A stretch of DNA of 21,562 nucleotides from Rhizophagus sp. LPA8_4_AMF (GCA_021464525.1 JADRCO010001191.1:1-21562), one strand, 5' to 3'. Counted from the first letter of the stretch, positions 9,937 to 21,290 are shown. Numbers and translations: made by a program. The notes: generated by a model not told the origin, from the letters alone.

Positions 9937-11093
9937 TTATAAAAAGAATCCTTGAAAAAAAATTGTAAAATTTCATAATTACCCATGTCACAAAAAATGA
10001 AATGCTTCAGAATTAGAAAATAATCTTAGCTAATCTTTACAGTCTACATCTCTACATGATATCTGGATGAGATTGCTAATACTCTATACTTTTATATGAA
10101 AGAATGGATCTAAATTTCATGTATAATGACCCAAAAACTGGCTTAATATACAATGTCTTTTATAGCAATATCCGAGATTTGTTAATTCCTTTTCCTGTCA
10201 GGAAATAATGTTAATGTCTATCTATGAAGGTCAGTCACCACTGATAAATATGTTTTGCCAAAAACTTGTACTTGATGCATGACCAAATTGGAATATGCTT
10301 TCTGGTAGCAGCTTTATTACTAATTTATATTATATTAAAACTGGGTATCCATCATAACATGATCAAGATATTCTATTACTGAATTTCTTTAATCCTAATT
10401 TTAAATATATAATATTCTTACTATATGTATTACTACACACTTTCTCTTCTTTAATTCATGTTCACAATAAATACTATTATAAATTGCAAATTAACTGATT
10501 TTTATAATACACAAATAACAATACTTTTATCATGTAGTGTTAATCCACTTAAAAAATTCAACTATCATCATAAAAATAATGAGTATCAGATTCGAGTATG
10601 AGTAATAAATTATACTATCCTATGTTTTAAACTCAAATTTAACTAAATTAAGTTATTAAATAGACCATAACAAATTATCTGAGAGATTTATTATAACGAA
10701 TCAAATGATCAAGCAATAATCATATTTAATCTAACCACAATTCCAAATTTGGACCATATATCATTAGTATAGATGATACTAACCTTTTTTAAAATATTTT
10801 TTTGTTAGAAAAGGAAATTGCTTCCATTTCTAAATAATGCTTAGTTAAAGGAATTGTTTGAGTATAGAGATTTAAAATAGTCTGAGTTTTAAATAAGCGT
10901 TTAAAAGATATATATATACTGTATTATTGTTTTTTCATATGGGACTTCAGTTATCAAAAAAAAAAACTGTCAAAATAAATCATATTAAAAAAATTATCAA
11001 AAAATATTACAGATTCTATTATGCCTGAATGAAATTGTGTATAGGATACATTCATGTTTCAGTTTTATTATATTTATGATAAATGGTTTCTAG

Positions 11094-11104
11094 CCCCCCC
11101 CCCC
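11094..11104. repeat. C11 homopolymer
   Basis: Eleven consecutive cytosines within DNA that otherwise rarely has more than two or three Gs or Cs in a row. It may be a true mononucleotide repeat or a length-uncertain assembly site. Confidence 0.85.
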
Positions 11105-11342
11105 GATAATTCTATTTCTTGCATAGCATATTGTAAAAAAATTCTTACCGCATATTTATTGCCAATAAAAACGTAATCACATGACCATACTACTAAGCTA
11201 ATTTCTCTTTTACGGTTATATCACATGATTTGCGATTTTCATCTCGGTCCGAAATTTTATAGTGTTTGTCGTTATGAAAATTAAACTTTATTTCACTTTT
11301 CTCTTTTCCTAATGCAAATCAATAGAGAAAACACTTATTATT

Positions 11343-12430
11343 AGTTTTGTCACAAGAATCGGTCAACTTCTTACTACTGGAGATAATTATGATTTAATTA
11401 TTCAAGCATGCATTAGAAAAAAAATTCTTCGCAAATTAATTAATATAAAGTTCTAGGCCAACATATTTTAAAACTGGTTTATTAAAAGAATAGGTAAAAA
11501 AAAAAAATGAATAATTATTTTTAAAAGCCAAATATTTATTAAGCAGTATAACACCAACCACTTAGTATAGGTGGAAGAAATTATTGGATTTATCTTAAAT
11601 ATCTTTATACTGCTGGTTTAGTTAATTTAAATGATATAAAAGTATTAGAACTTTAATAACAAAATTACAAAATTAAGTGATTATATTCAAAAAATTATTC
11701 AATTAATAATCATACAATGTTGTTGAAATACTTCAATTTGTAAAAAATCTATGTAATGTTTATTTAGATATTATCTGGAAAATTTAATCAATTTAAATCT
11801 GTATTTCCAAGATAATTTTATACGGATATTATGAGATATTATTGTGATCCTGATATACCACCAATTAATGAGATTTAACCTTTAAGATGTAATGTTAACT
11901 CCGTTATTATTGATAGAAATCATTTATCAATAATTGCAAGCTGGATTTATAAAAAAACAAGAGTCTTTTTATACTACCATAAATAATCCCTATTTGTTTA
12001 AACTTCTTTATAGTACCAAGAGAGATGGATTTGAAGCTGAAAGGTTGTAAAAAGAAAGTGAGCTATAATATATTAAATTGGAAATCTTACAATTCTTTTA
12101 TTAATGAATGTGGAAGCTGGCAATCTACATCAGACAGTTTCTTATTTTTTTTTTTATAAAAATGAAATTTTGATTCAAGAGTTTATAATAAGAATTAGAG
12201 GTAATTCATTTGTGCAGTAAGCTATGATCCAAGTGTGTGTTGGACCTGCTTTTGGAGTTGATTGTGTTAATAGGAAATAGATGTTTATTAATATAAATTT
12301 CAACATATGATTATAAAATAAAAGCAACATTATATTATTATTAACAATTAACCTAATAAAAAATTGACTAGATATCCTATAGGTAAAACCACTTGTCAGT
12401 CAGAAAAATATTGATATACCAACAATCATT
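11343..12430 (+). pseudogene. Decayed BTB-TLDc domain protein gene
   Basis: Successive short open segments on the plus strand follow the domain order of Rhizophagus-type BTB-TLDc proteins. The BTB start RIGQLLTTGDNYDLIIQ is at 11355-11405, and the BTB end NYWIYLKYLYTAGLVNLNDI begins near 11576. The pre-TLDc region RYYCDPDIPPINEI ends in TAA at 11876. The TLDc domain then has SVIIDRNHLSIIASW (from 11900), NPYLFKLLYSTKRDGF (from about 11985), YNILNWKS (12064), GSWQSTSDSFLF (from about 12112) and VGPAFGVD (12239). Frames change at least three times, one at a T-run near 12145-12155, and stops interrupt at 11455, 11876, 12048 and 12218. The BTB middle and most of the BACK region are missing or unreadable. 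BTB domains recruit Cullin-3 and TLDc is linked to oxidation resistance; the product here cannot be made intact. Confidence 0.8.
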
Positions 12431-12641
12431 ATATCATAGTTTAATTGTACTCTGGATTTCGAGAATATTTAATATAGGTATAACCTAAATATAAAAAATA
12501 TAATTTAGACATTCAAAACTTAAGTAAATCAATAAATATTTCATCTAATGAGAATAAATAAATTTGGTATTCTCATTTTACATCTTTTAATTGATTCTTT
12601 CAATTCAATTTTCCCAAAATGGTCAAAAATACTCTTAAGTT

Positions 12642-12761
12642 ATGCAAATGTTTTACCAAGATTTTAGTTTACATATCATTACCGGTAATAACGAACCAGA
12701 AACAGCAACAGTAAAAGTTCTGCAGGTGCGCTTAAATAAAGTCTCTAATACAAGTCATTAA
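12642..12761 (+). other. Short coding-looking open frame of unknown identity
   Basis: A 39-codon ATG frame just 3' of the BTB-TLDc relic contains TGNNEPETATVKVLQV. It has mixed polar and hydrophobic residues and is less AT-rich than the desert around it. A CAG/GTGCGC donor-like site lies inside it at about 12724. I do not recognise it. It may be an exon remnant or chance. Confidence 0.2.
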
Positions 12762-15536
12762 CATAATTATTTTTTATAAATATCTTTTAGTGTTTATCTC
12801 TTATTAACTTACTGTAGGTATGTTGTCTGAATCAATTAACATTTTTAATAACTTCAAAATATATTAGAAAGCTGTTAATTTTTCATGACTTCTGAATTCG
12901 AAGTCTGCTTATTTTTATGAACTTATATATGGTTAGTATATAATGCAAAAAATTATCATATAAATGTATGGGTAAGACACTATGCTTGATTTTTATTTTA
13001 TTTGTCGTCATACTTATCCATTAATTTGAGAATTTTCATTACTTTCGCTATCATACCAGCTATTCATACAACTAATACATTGGTAAAATATTATTTTCCT
13101 GGAAAGACTTTTAGGAACTAAAAGAAAATGAATTTGTGATTTAAATTGAAGTACAATTAAGAAAGTTAACTGTAATTCTGAAATAACTTGCTATGAACAT
13201 AAAATTTGATGGTTTGAGGATCTTTATTCTTAAAAAAAAAATCTTGTTTTATTACAAAATTGAATGTGAATAAATTAAACCCTACAATAAATTTTAAAGA
13301 TTCAGTTAAAGAATTGATTTTATATAAAATATATAATTAATTATAATTTTGTTTGTAAGTAGATAATATTTACAATTTAATTTATATTTTCTCTAGTTAT
13401 TGTTCTTTTTATTAGAAAATTTAGAAAATCATTTAATTAATTAATTTTATGAATTAGAATAATTTCTAAATCACAATATTGTAATATTTATACATAAAGT
13501 TTTATTAATTTCTTTTCAAATGAAAAAAAAATCTTTGTGTTATTTGTATATTATCTCATAATAAATAAATGACATGACTAAGAATTTGAGATTGAGATTA
13601 TAAGTTAAATCTTGGTTTTATGAAAAAGTATAATTAAAATGAAAATGAATGATAATTCAAAATTCTATTAAAATAACAATTTATTTGGAATTAATAATTT
13701 AAAACATTAATTATAAATCAGATTAGTGCCTAATATAGGATATTTATAAATACTGCCATCATCAGCAGCTTGGTCTTAATTTCAAATCTAGTAAAATTTG
13801 TTTATACTGTATATGATTTTAAATAACAAATTTATATAATATATTTTAGCCTGTTTTACATAATATTATTTTTGATATTATTCTTTTCATTAAATTAGTA
13901 AAATTGGCTTAATTTCGCCAAATAGATCTAATGACCCAACAGGCAACCAAAATTACCATTTCATATTAAATCTAAACTAACTAATACTTTTTGAAGTCCT
14001 ACTTTTCATCACCAACTTCTGATGGAAAAATGGACAGTGAGAATAGTGGGAAGAGAGGTCCTCTTCATAATGCATAATGCATTATGAATATTATAAGTTC
14101 GAGGTAATCTGCTATTGTTTTCATGATTTGGCATTTCTAAATTGATCATACTATTCTGAAATTGATCAAAGATCATAGATACTTGATGATCATATTTTAC
14201 CAATGTGGAGAAAATGTGAATATCTATCGCCTAATCCTTTTTTTATAATAAAATAATTTTATATATTAAGAGAAATATTGTTAAATTATGATAAAGTTTG
14301 AAAATATAATTTTTTAAAAACTAATAGTTAAAAAGGTTTAAAAGTATAGATAGTATCACCATTCTCTATAATGAGAAATGAAACTTGCATTTTCAAAGAA
14401 TGATGGAGTGCTTAATCTTTCTTAAATCTTTGTAAGTTAATTTCAATAAAGAATTATTGGTTTATTCATATCTTTTTGATTATCAATAACCAGAAAATTG
14501 GTATATTTTTTACGTCCACCTTCTGTTTTTCACAAGCTACAGCTACTCTTTTTTTGTAAAAGAATAAGTCAATGTCCAAATTATAAAGGAAGTAATCATG
14601 ACAGTTTCCATTTCAGTCATATTGGATCAAAAACAAACGACCATACATTTAATGTTAAAATGTTGTTCTTGTTATCTTTTTAAGTCAGATAAGCATAAAA
14701 TATAAAAACTTAATTTGCTATATAAAATATGCTGCATCATTCAGTTTATAGCTAATAATTAATATACACATTAGTAATTTTGAATTCTATATAGTTATGA
14801 GATTAATTACTCTTCCAAATTTTTAAAATTCAATTATTTGAATTTTTAATTATTTTTCATATTGATTTTTTGTGTTTTAGATCTATCTTTAGGAATATAT
14901 GCTTTGTTTTATAAACATAATAATATATATAATAAAATAAGAAATGGATTATCTGTTTTTCTTTCATTTTTTTTAATTAAAAATTTTTGAATAAATATTT
15001 TTAGTTTTGATTGATGATTTAAAGATCATATGATTTTATATAATATGTTTATAAGATATCTTAAATACCTTAATAATATAGAGTGTAAACATAAGTATGT
15101 TTCAATGTTTTTAATATTTTTTAGTTATTTTACTATTACTGCATTTTTCATTATGTGTCTTATATTTCTTTTTTGCATTTAATACAATATTTGTTATATC
15201 TTTAATAAAAAATATTTTAAAAATGAATGTAATTTATGGCTAAAAATAATAATTAACTTACTCATTTAGAAGTTCAACAAAATGAGCCATATTGTATTAT
15301 CCAATTATAAATATATAGGGTTTTTTATTTATTTTTGTAGTAAATTATCTTAATATTATATAAAGATATTATGAATTAATAATTTAATTTTGATAAATTA
15401 TATTATTAAAACTTCCAAGTACTATATGGAGTTTGGCATATCGATTTTATTAGAGTGATAAGTTATACTAGCGCACTTGGCAATTTTAATTCATTTGTCA
15501 AAATAGTGCTTTATATGCCGAATGTTTTTATTGATT
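12762..15536. other. Gene-free AT-rich desert
   Basis: I see no supported gene here. Two open frames, 14009-14203 (-) and 14498-14683 (+), have somewhat varied amino-acid composition (for example NHENNSRLPRTYN in the first), but no domain, partner exons or homology I recognise. They may be fragments of old mobile elements. A CATAATGCATTATG palindrome with an extra CATAATG copy sits at about 14066-14086. Confidence 0.5.
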
Positions 15537-15671
15537 CTAATTTATATTTAAATACAAGTATGTTATTTATAAACTATTTTTTAAACCCTCGTGAAGAGTT
15601 TATTCTTTCTAATTTATAATTAAATATAAGTATGCTATTTATTAATCCATTTTTAAACCTCACAAAAGAGG
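15537..15671. repeat. Imperfect tandem duplication, 72-bp period
   Basis: The segment beginning CTAATTTATATTTAAATAC at 15537 recurs at 15609 as CTAATTTATAATTAAATAT. The similarity continues through TATTTAT...TTTTTAAACC to an AAGAG end, with one small indel and scattered substitutions. It is a local tandem duplication of moderate age. Confidence 0.8.
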
Positions 15672-15779
15672 ACACTAATGAATTATAGATTATTACTAAA
15701 GTATCAGGAATAATTAATCCAAATTTGATCATAATATATGGAATAGTGTGAAATTTGTACTATAGTCGTTATAATTACC

Positions 15780-16278
15780 ATTCATATTTTTTTTACTTTT
15801 TTAAGGATAATAAATTGCTTGTTGGAAGTATTTCATGTTTTGTAATGTTTCATCTTTAGTTTTCAATTATAATTCCCAAGGAGTTATATTGAGAAAGGTT
15901 ATCCTTATAACTTCACTTTACAAGGAACTTTCTTTCTAGCGCTAAATAACGTTTTATGTGCTGAGTTTGATCATTGGTATAATGTTTACCATTGTAGAGA
16001 CATAGTGTAGATGTAGATGATTTGCTATCTCTATGAGTTGATTATATTGGGATACGTCAATTGTGAAAAAAGCTTTTTTACATCTTTTTCTAAAAAATTA
16101 TGAAACTTTCTAGAATGCTCCAGTTGTCATTGTAATCAAGCCCTTTAAACAATACTGCTCCTAAATCATTATGTTCTTTTAAAATCATAGCAGTAAGTAA
16201 TGCGTTTCTGATGATAATATACGGAATTAAAAATAAAAAGGTATTGCAAATATAACTATCTGCTACATATAAATTGAT
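15780..16278 (-). pseudogene. Decayed transposase-like coding remnant, possibly hAT
   Basis: The minus strand has a stop-free run of about 60 codons from about 16275 to 16095, including NALLTAMILKEHNDLG and LDYNDNWSILESFIIF. After two stops the same reading continues (FFTIDVSQYNQLIEIANHL, then STMVNIIPMIKLST, about 16065-15955), and weaker coding-like pieces persist to about 15780. The order (a WxxLE-type helix, a short gap, an S-QY motif, then an IPM helix) resembles the region of hAT transposases that reads roughly 'W..LE..L..F...T...S.SQYPTLS..IP'. That assignment is from memory of the family and not secure. No ATG-to-stop gene, terminal inverted repeats or target-site duplication could be identified. 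Confidence 0.4.
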
Positions 16279-17923
16279 TTAGAAAAAAATTAAACATGGT
16301 AGTTAATAGTTAATTATGGTTTAACCACAATTTACTTTGTTCTCAGTTACGAATATAATGTAAAAGTCCGTATAATAATAATTACTAATACTTTTTTTTT
16401 TCTGAAAAATTCCCTTCTACGCTTCCATGAATACTGACTGCAATTAAGTGGCACTAGTTGAGATTGTGCGTAAAGGAACCTAGATTTTTGAACATTTCAG
16501 AAAGACGGACATTTTATATTTTAGTAATTGTAATAGTTTTAAATATCAGAGAATTACTAAGAGCCAACCGAAAAATGCATACAAGAAAATTGACTTACGA
16601 TATATGACTTTTATTTTCTAGTCGTTCCTGATTACTCTTTGAATCAGCGTTGAATTTATAAAAAAAATCCGATATAGAGTTACATAAAAGTAATTTTAAA
16701 CCATTTCCATATCAATAGAACAAGTAGGTAAAGAAGCGTGGGACGACTGGGACGTCCGTGCAATCACGTACTGATAAATTGATTACTCGTGGAGTATAAT
16801 TCCATTGTTGGATTAACTCCTTTATTTTTTTTATAAAAATAATTATCATTTATTCTTTTTTTTTCCATAAAAATCAAGAAAAAAGAATTTTTTTTTTTTA
16901 GAAAAATACTCTTATACTGTATTTATTAATAAATTAAGGAAACAAATCATTTTTCATACTAGTTTATTTGTGTGACTCATTAAAAATTATAAAAAACGAA
17001 TTATAATCAATAAATAAACAAATATATTTTAATACAAAATAATTCATTAATATATATATATAATTATTTAAAGAAAGAACCGAAAAAATAATCCTCGTAA
17101 ACGAGACTAAATAATAAATTTTTTTTTTCTATTATTATGTTCTATATGAAGAAAAAAATAAATTTTTCTTACGGAGAATATGTAATTAAAAATCATTCAT
17201 ATAAAAAAAATATGTACTTGCTACGCAAAAATCATTCATTATATAAAAAAGACAAAGAATGTTCGTCGATTTGTAATCCATTTTTTATCAAATAAATTTC
17301 TAAAGGTATAGAAACTAAGAAAAAAATGCTATATAACGTCATTTTTTGATTATAAAATTTCTAAATAAAAAATTAAAAAAAATTATCCAATTCCGGTTAA
17401 CCCTCCGCCCAAAGAAAAAAAAAAATTATGTCCAATCAAAATGTTTTTTTATATTCTGAAATATTTGATTTTATTACTTAATTTGTTTAAGTTTCGATTA
17501 ATTTGTACATAAATATTAAATTCTTTAACCCTTATTTATTTTGTATTGTCATATGGAAATAATATTTATTAATTTATAAATATTTATATAATTTTAAATA
17601 TTATTCTTAATTAAAAAGTACTTTATTTCTATATATAGATCTTCCCCTTAAATACTTTTTATGTGATAAATTCCGGACGTAACACATCCGGAGTGGTGAC
17701 GATCGATATAACTGCAGTAAATGATTGACTGATTTATATTTATTTGTGTAAGTTACACTGCAATATCATAACAAATCAGGTTAAACAAAGCCTCAAATGT
17801 GAAATTTGTGAAACTTTGACGGAGATATATAACTAAAAAAATTTTTTTTTTTTTTCCTTTTATTCTTCGTCAAGCTACACCCGAAAAAAATATTATTAAA
17901 TAGTAATTATATATATAAAAAAT
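16279..17923. other. AT-rich spacer and presumed promoter region of the kinase-like gene
   Basis: There is no supported gene. It contains long A and T runs, a GC-richer island near 16728-16770 with GGACGTCC, and an inverted pair of TCCGGA sites at 17672-17677 and 17687-17692, about 240 nt before the kinase-like ATG. A TATATATAAAA run ends only 3-4 nt before that ATG, which is too close to act as its TATA box unless the true start lies further in. Confidence 0.45.
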
Positions 17924-20408
17924 ATGGACCATTCAGAAAAAAATCGGGTTATTGAATTAGATGAGAAAAAATCTGAGACAGTAATAATTTATAAGGATAA
18001 TAATTGTTATATTGAAGGAACAAAAAGAATTTGTGAAAAATGTCAAAATGAATGTTTAGAAAAATTATATTGTGAATATTGTGTTCGAAATTATTTAAAA
18101 GCAAATTTTTTAAATTGGACTTCTGGAAGTGAAAAAATTGATAATTTAATACGGAAATGTCAAATGGAATCGATCACTCCAAATAGAATAATTGAATGGA
18201 TACCATACAATAATTTTCAAAATATTAAATATTTAACTAATAGTAGATATTCTGAAATTTTTACTGCTAAATGGATAGGTGGTAGTTATAATAAATGGGA
18301 TTCTGAAAAACAAGAATTACGGAGATATGGAACTCGTGATGTTATACTCAAAAAATCAAATAATTTTAAGAGTGTTGAACAAAATTATTTTTTTGAAGAG
18401 GTACGTTTTTTAATCTTTTATAAATGTTAAATAATTTAAATAATATTATTTACAACACTTTTTGTTTTAGGCTAAATTACTTTTAAGTATGAGTAGTAAA
18501 TGGAGAAATTTGGTCAAGTGTTTTGGTATAACTCAAGATCCATTAACTGAAAATTATATGTTAGTAATGAAACAAATGGATATAGATTTAAGAAAATATT
18601 TACAAAAGTATCATAATCAACTTACTTGGAGAGAAAGAATCAACATAGTTTACATAATAATATATGCACTTTCTATAATTCATAAGGAAAATACAATTCA
18701 TGGAGATTTACATTCAGGGAACATATTATATAAGGAATATTATAATTCTTGGTATATTGGTGATATAGCATTTCGTGGACCTGTAAACAAACCAGTAGAA
18801 AGTATTTACGGAAATCTCCCTTATATAGCACCAGAAGTTATTGCTGGGAAGGAATATACTTTTGAATCTGATATTTATAGCATTGCAATGTTAATGTGGG
18901 AGATTTCATCCGGACAACCACCATTTAATAATTATGAACATGACTTTGATGTTACTATGAAAATAATTAATGGAATAAGACCAAAAATTGTACCAGAAAC
19001 TCCATTAGAATATAAAAAATTAATGCAACAATGTTGGGATGCTGATCCATCAAACAGACCTGATGGGAATACTCTTAAAAGTAAAATGGAAGAATTAAAA
19101 GCATTGTATAAGAATGATAATCAAAAAGTTACTAATCAAGAATTAAAAAGTCAAAATCCATCAATTATAATTCAATCTAACAAGGATTTGAAAGATAATC
19201 AAATAGGGAATACTAGTAAAATTTATATCTTTAAAAATTTACCAGAACCAAAAAATGCAACAGAAGGTAAGAATTTTAATCATTATTTCAACAAGTTTGT
19301 GATTGATTTTACTTTACTAATATTTAATTAATAAAATATGATTAATAATTAGATGAGCAAGAAGGTATTTATTATTAAATATTTATTTATTTATTTAAAA
19401 AATTTTAATTCTAATTGTCATATTTTGCTTTTTTTTAAGATGGTGAGGAAAACATATATAACAATCCAAATCTTCATTCAGAAGATCAGGATGAATTGGA
19501 AATTCCTGAAAGTAATGTATATTCCAAAGTTTATTCTTAAAAACTTTTTTGAAATTTTTTCTAATAATTTATTATATTTTTTAATCATTAGTTGATGATA
19601 TGAGCGAATTATATAATAAAGGTAAAAATCAATTAACAAATAAATTTGAATGTTTAGTAAAAAAATTTTTATTAATACTTTTTTTTTATCAACTTAGGTA
19701 CAAGTGATTTCAATTCAAATATAGAAGAAAAAGAACAGTTAGAATCTAAAAATGGTAAGTTTATTTGTTAATGCAAATTTAAAATTGTTAAATTTATACA
19801 ATTATATGATTATATTTTGCTTGTTTTACTAGATATTGAAAGTGAAAATCAAACAAATGAAGTTCAAACCAATGGAAATCAAACCAATGAAATTCAAACC
19901 AATAGAAATCAAACCAATGAAATTCAAACCAATGAAATTCAAATATATAAAAACCAAACAAATGAAAAAGATTTCAAAGTTCCAGAAGGTAAAGTGTTTG
20001 TGATATTCCAGTAATTAAATATTAATGATTAATTACAAATTTTAATATTATTATTGAATTAGATGAAGAAAAGAAATCAAAAAATAAAAAGAACTTTGTT
20101 GGCACTGTTAAAGGTCAGTGTAAAAAAATTTGTTTATACTTAAAATCTTATTTTTAAATAAAAAATAACTAAAAAAAAACAAAATTTTTATTTATTTTAA
20201 TTAGGGTCCATTAATAAAATATCTAAATTTGTGAAATCTAATTTGGATAAAAAAGGTTGAGTTAATTATTATATATGAGATATATGAATCAATTTTTATT
20301 TTTAAATCTTAGTATTCTAAATTAAATTGATTTTTTTTAGATAAAAAGTTTGATAAAAATGATAAAAATGATAATAAGGGTCAATCTACAGAAACAGGAA
20401 TAAAATAA
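17924..20408 (+). CDS. TKL-type protein kinase-like gene with a mini-exon tail
   Basis: Predicted 589 aa from ten exons: 17924-18400, 18471-19266, 19353-19364, 19440-19511, 19592-19621, 19698-19754, 19833-19988, 20063-20113, 20205-20255, 20341-20408. A four-cysteine module (C37, C40, C50, C53) may bind zinc. The kinase domain spans about 100-370: beta-3 Lys143 in VILKK, alpha-C Glu near 158-159, HGDLHSGN (Asp238, Asn243), DIA at 257-259 where DFG is usual, APE at 279-281, DIYS at 293-296 and RP at 355-356. The glycine loop reads TNSRYSEIF, without its glycines. Family members are presumed Ser/Thr or dual-specificity signalling kinases; this one may be weak or inactive. The tail after about 380 is polar, disordered and Lys/Asn/Glu-rich. 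Reading through intron 2 would end the protein at 19331. The first ATG is used; no better start is visible. Confidence 0.88.
19847..19966 (+). repeat. 15-bp coding tandem repeat (NQTNE-type pentapeptide, 8 units)
   Basis: Eight consecutive 15-bp units in exon 7 of the kinase-like gene encode NQTNE, VQTNG, NQTNE, IQTNR, NQTNE, IQTNE, IQIYK and NQTNE. The alternating N/I first residue suggests an older 30-bp dimer. The unit length is a multiple of three, so copy-number change keeps the frame. The peptide is polar and predicted disordered, probably a flexible linker. Confidence 0.88.
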
Positions 20409-21210
20409 TGGTAAGGTTTTAAATAACAAATTTTATTTTATTTTTTTACTTTTAGCATTTAAAAATTATTATTTTTAACATTTTATTAATGTTTAATAAT
20501 AGAGAAAAATTTGAAAAAATTAATAATCTTGAATTTTATTAGTTTATATATAGCATTCAGTTACATCTGTTAGAATTATTTAAACACTAAGTTTAGAGTA
20601 ACAATTTTATTGTAATGTTTCTTAGTTTGTAATTTAAATAATTCTTATTTTATTATTATACAATTAGAAAATAATCTTTTTTTTATCATATTATGTTTAT
20701 TGTGAAATTTTCTAGTGTATAAAATTGTATAAAAATTCATTTTCGCTGATATGCATATAATGAATTTTCCAATCTAGAATATTAAACTTGGTAAATCGAT
20801 AACTTTACCAGATTTTATGTGAGTGAAAGTTGCCTTGATTGAATCTCACGCAAATTTGATAAATAAAAAAATCCTAATACTTTGGTATTAAAATTTTTGT
20901 TCATAGTACTGTATATACACTATAGTTAAAAAAATTTTTTACAAAGGTGTGAGATACGCAGATACAAGTATGGGTGAAGATATCGTAAAATACTACTGTA
21001 ATTATTATATTCTTAAAAAAAAAAATAGTTTTCCCTAAATAATATCTAACAAATTATCAAAAAAAGACTATTTCTTTATTTTATGAAAAAAAAATTATTT
21101 TGACTTTTCAACCTTTTAAAGCAAAAATATGTTTGATTTCAACAATTTCTACAAATAAATTTTATTAATAAAGGCAATAAATTCATTGGTTATTGAACAC
21201 CACGCTTAAT
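20409..21210. other. 3' flank of the kinase-like gene, no gene seen
   Basis: The first bases are the presumed 3' UTR. A GTAAGG donor-like site at about 20411, two bases past the stop, could begin a 3' UTR intron or an alternative last exon. Beyond that the DNA is very AT-rich, with short A and T runs and no coding pattern on either strand. Confidence 0.45.
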
Positions 21211-21290
21211 TTAATAACATATTTTTAAATTTAATAACTTACTTTTAAATTTAATAACTTGCTTTTAAATTTAATAACTTATTTTTAGTT
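21211..21290. repeat. Four-copy 20-bp tandem repeat
   Basis: Units begin at 21211, 21231, 21251 and 21271, each TTAATAAC followed by AT/TT and a variable two-base junction (AT, AC, GC, AT), then TTTTAAAT. The last copy is degraded (TTTTTAGTT). It is a minisatellite-like array in non-coding DNA. Confidence 0.9.

Larger units (their letters stand above)
9061..11342. other. Gene-free AT-rich spacer
   Basis: There is no open frame with a recognisable domain on either strand between the SWIM-RING 5' region and the BTB-TLDc relic. It contains a perfect 16-bp palindrome (9249-9264), a short CACCC/GGGTG hairpin with a GAAG loop at 9350-9363 followed by an A-run, an (AT)10 run and a C11 run. The first few hundred bases are the presumed promoter of the SWIM-RING gene. 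Confidence 0.5.

Noticed and set aside
17909..17923. TATATATAAAA as the kinase-like gene's TATA box
   Set aside because: It ends 3-4 nt before the ATG, so transcripts started from it would miss that ATG. It is more likely ordinary AT-rich 5' UTR sequence.
19353..19595. 80-codon plus-strand frame
   Set aside because: It runs through introns 3 and 4 of the kinase-like gene in a different frame from the exons.
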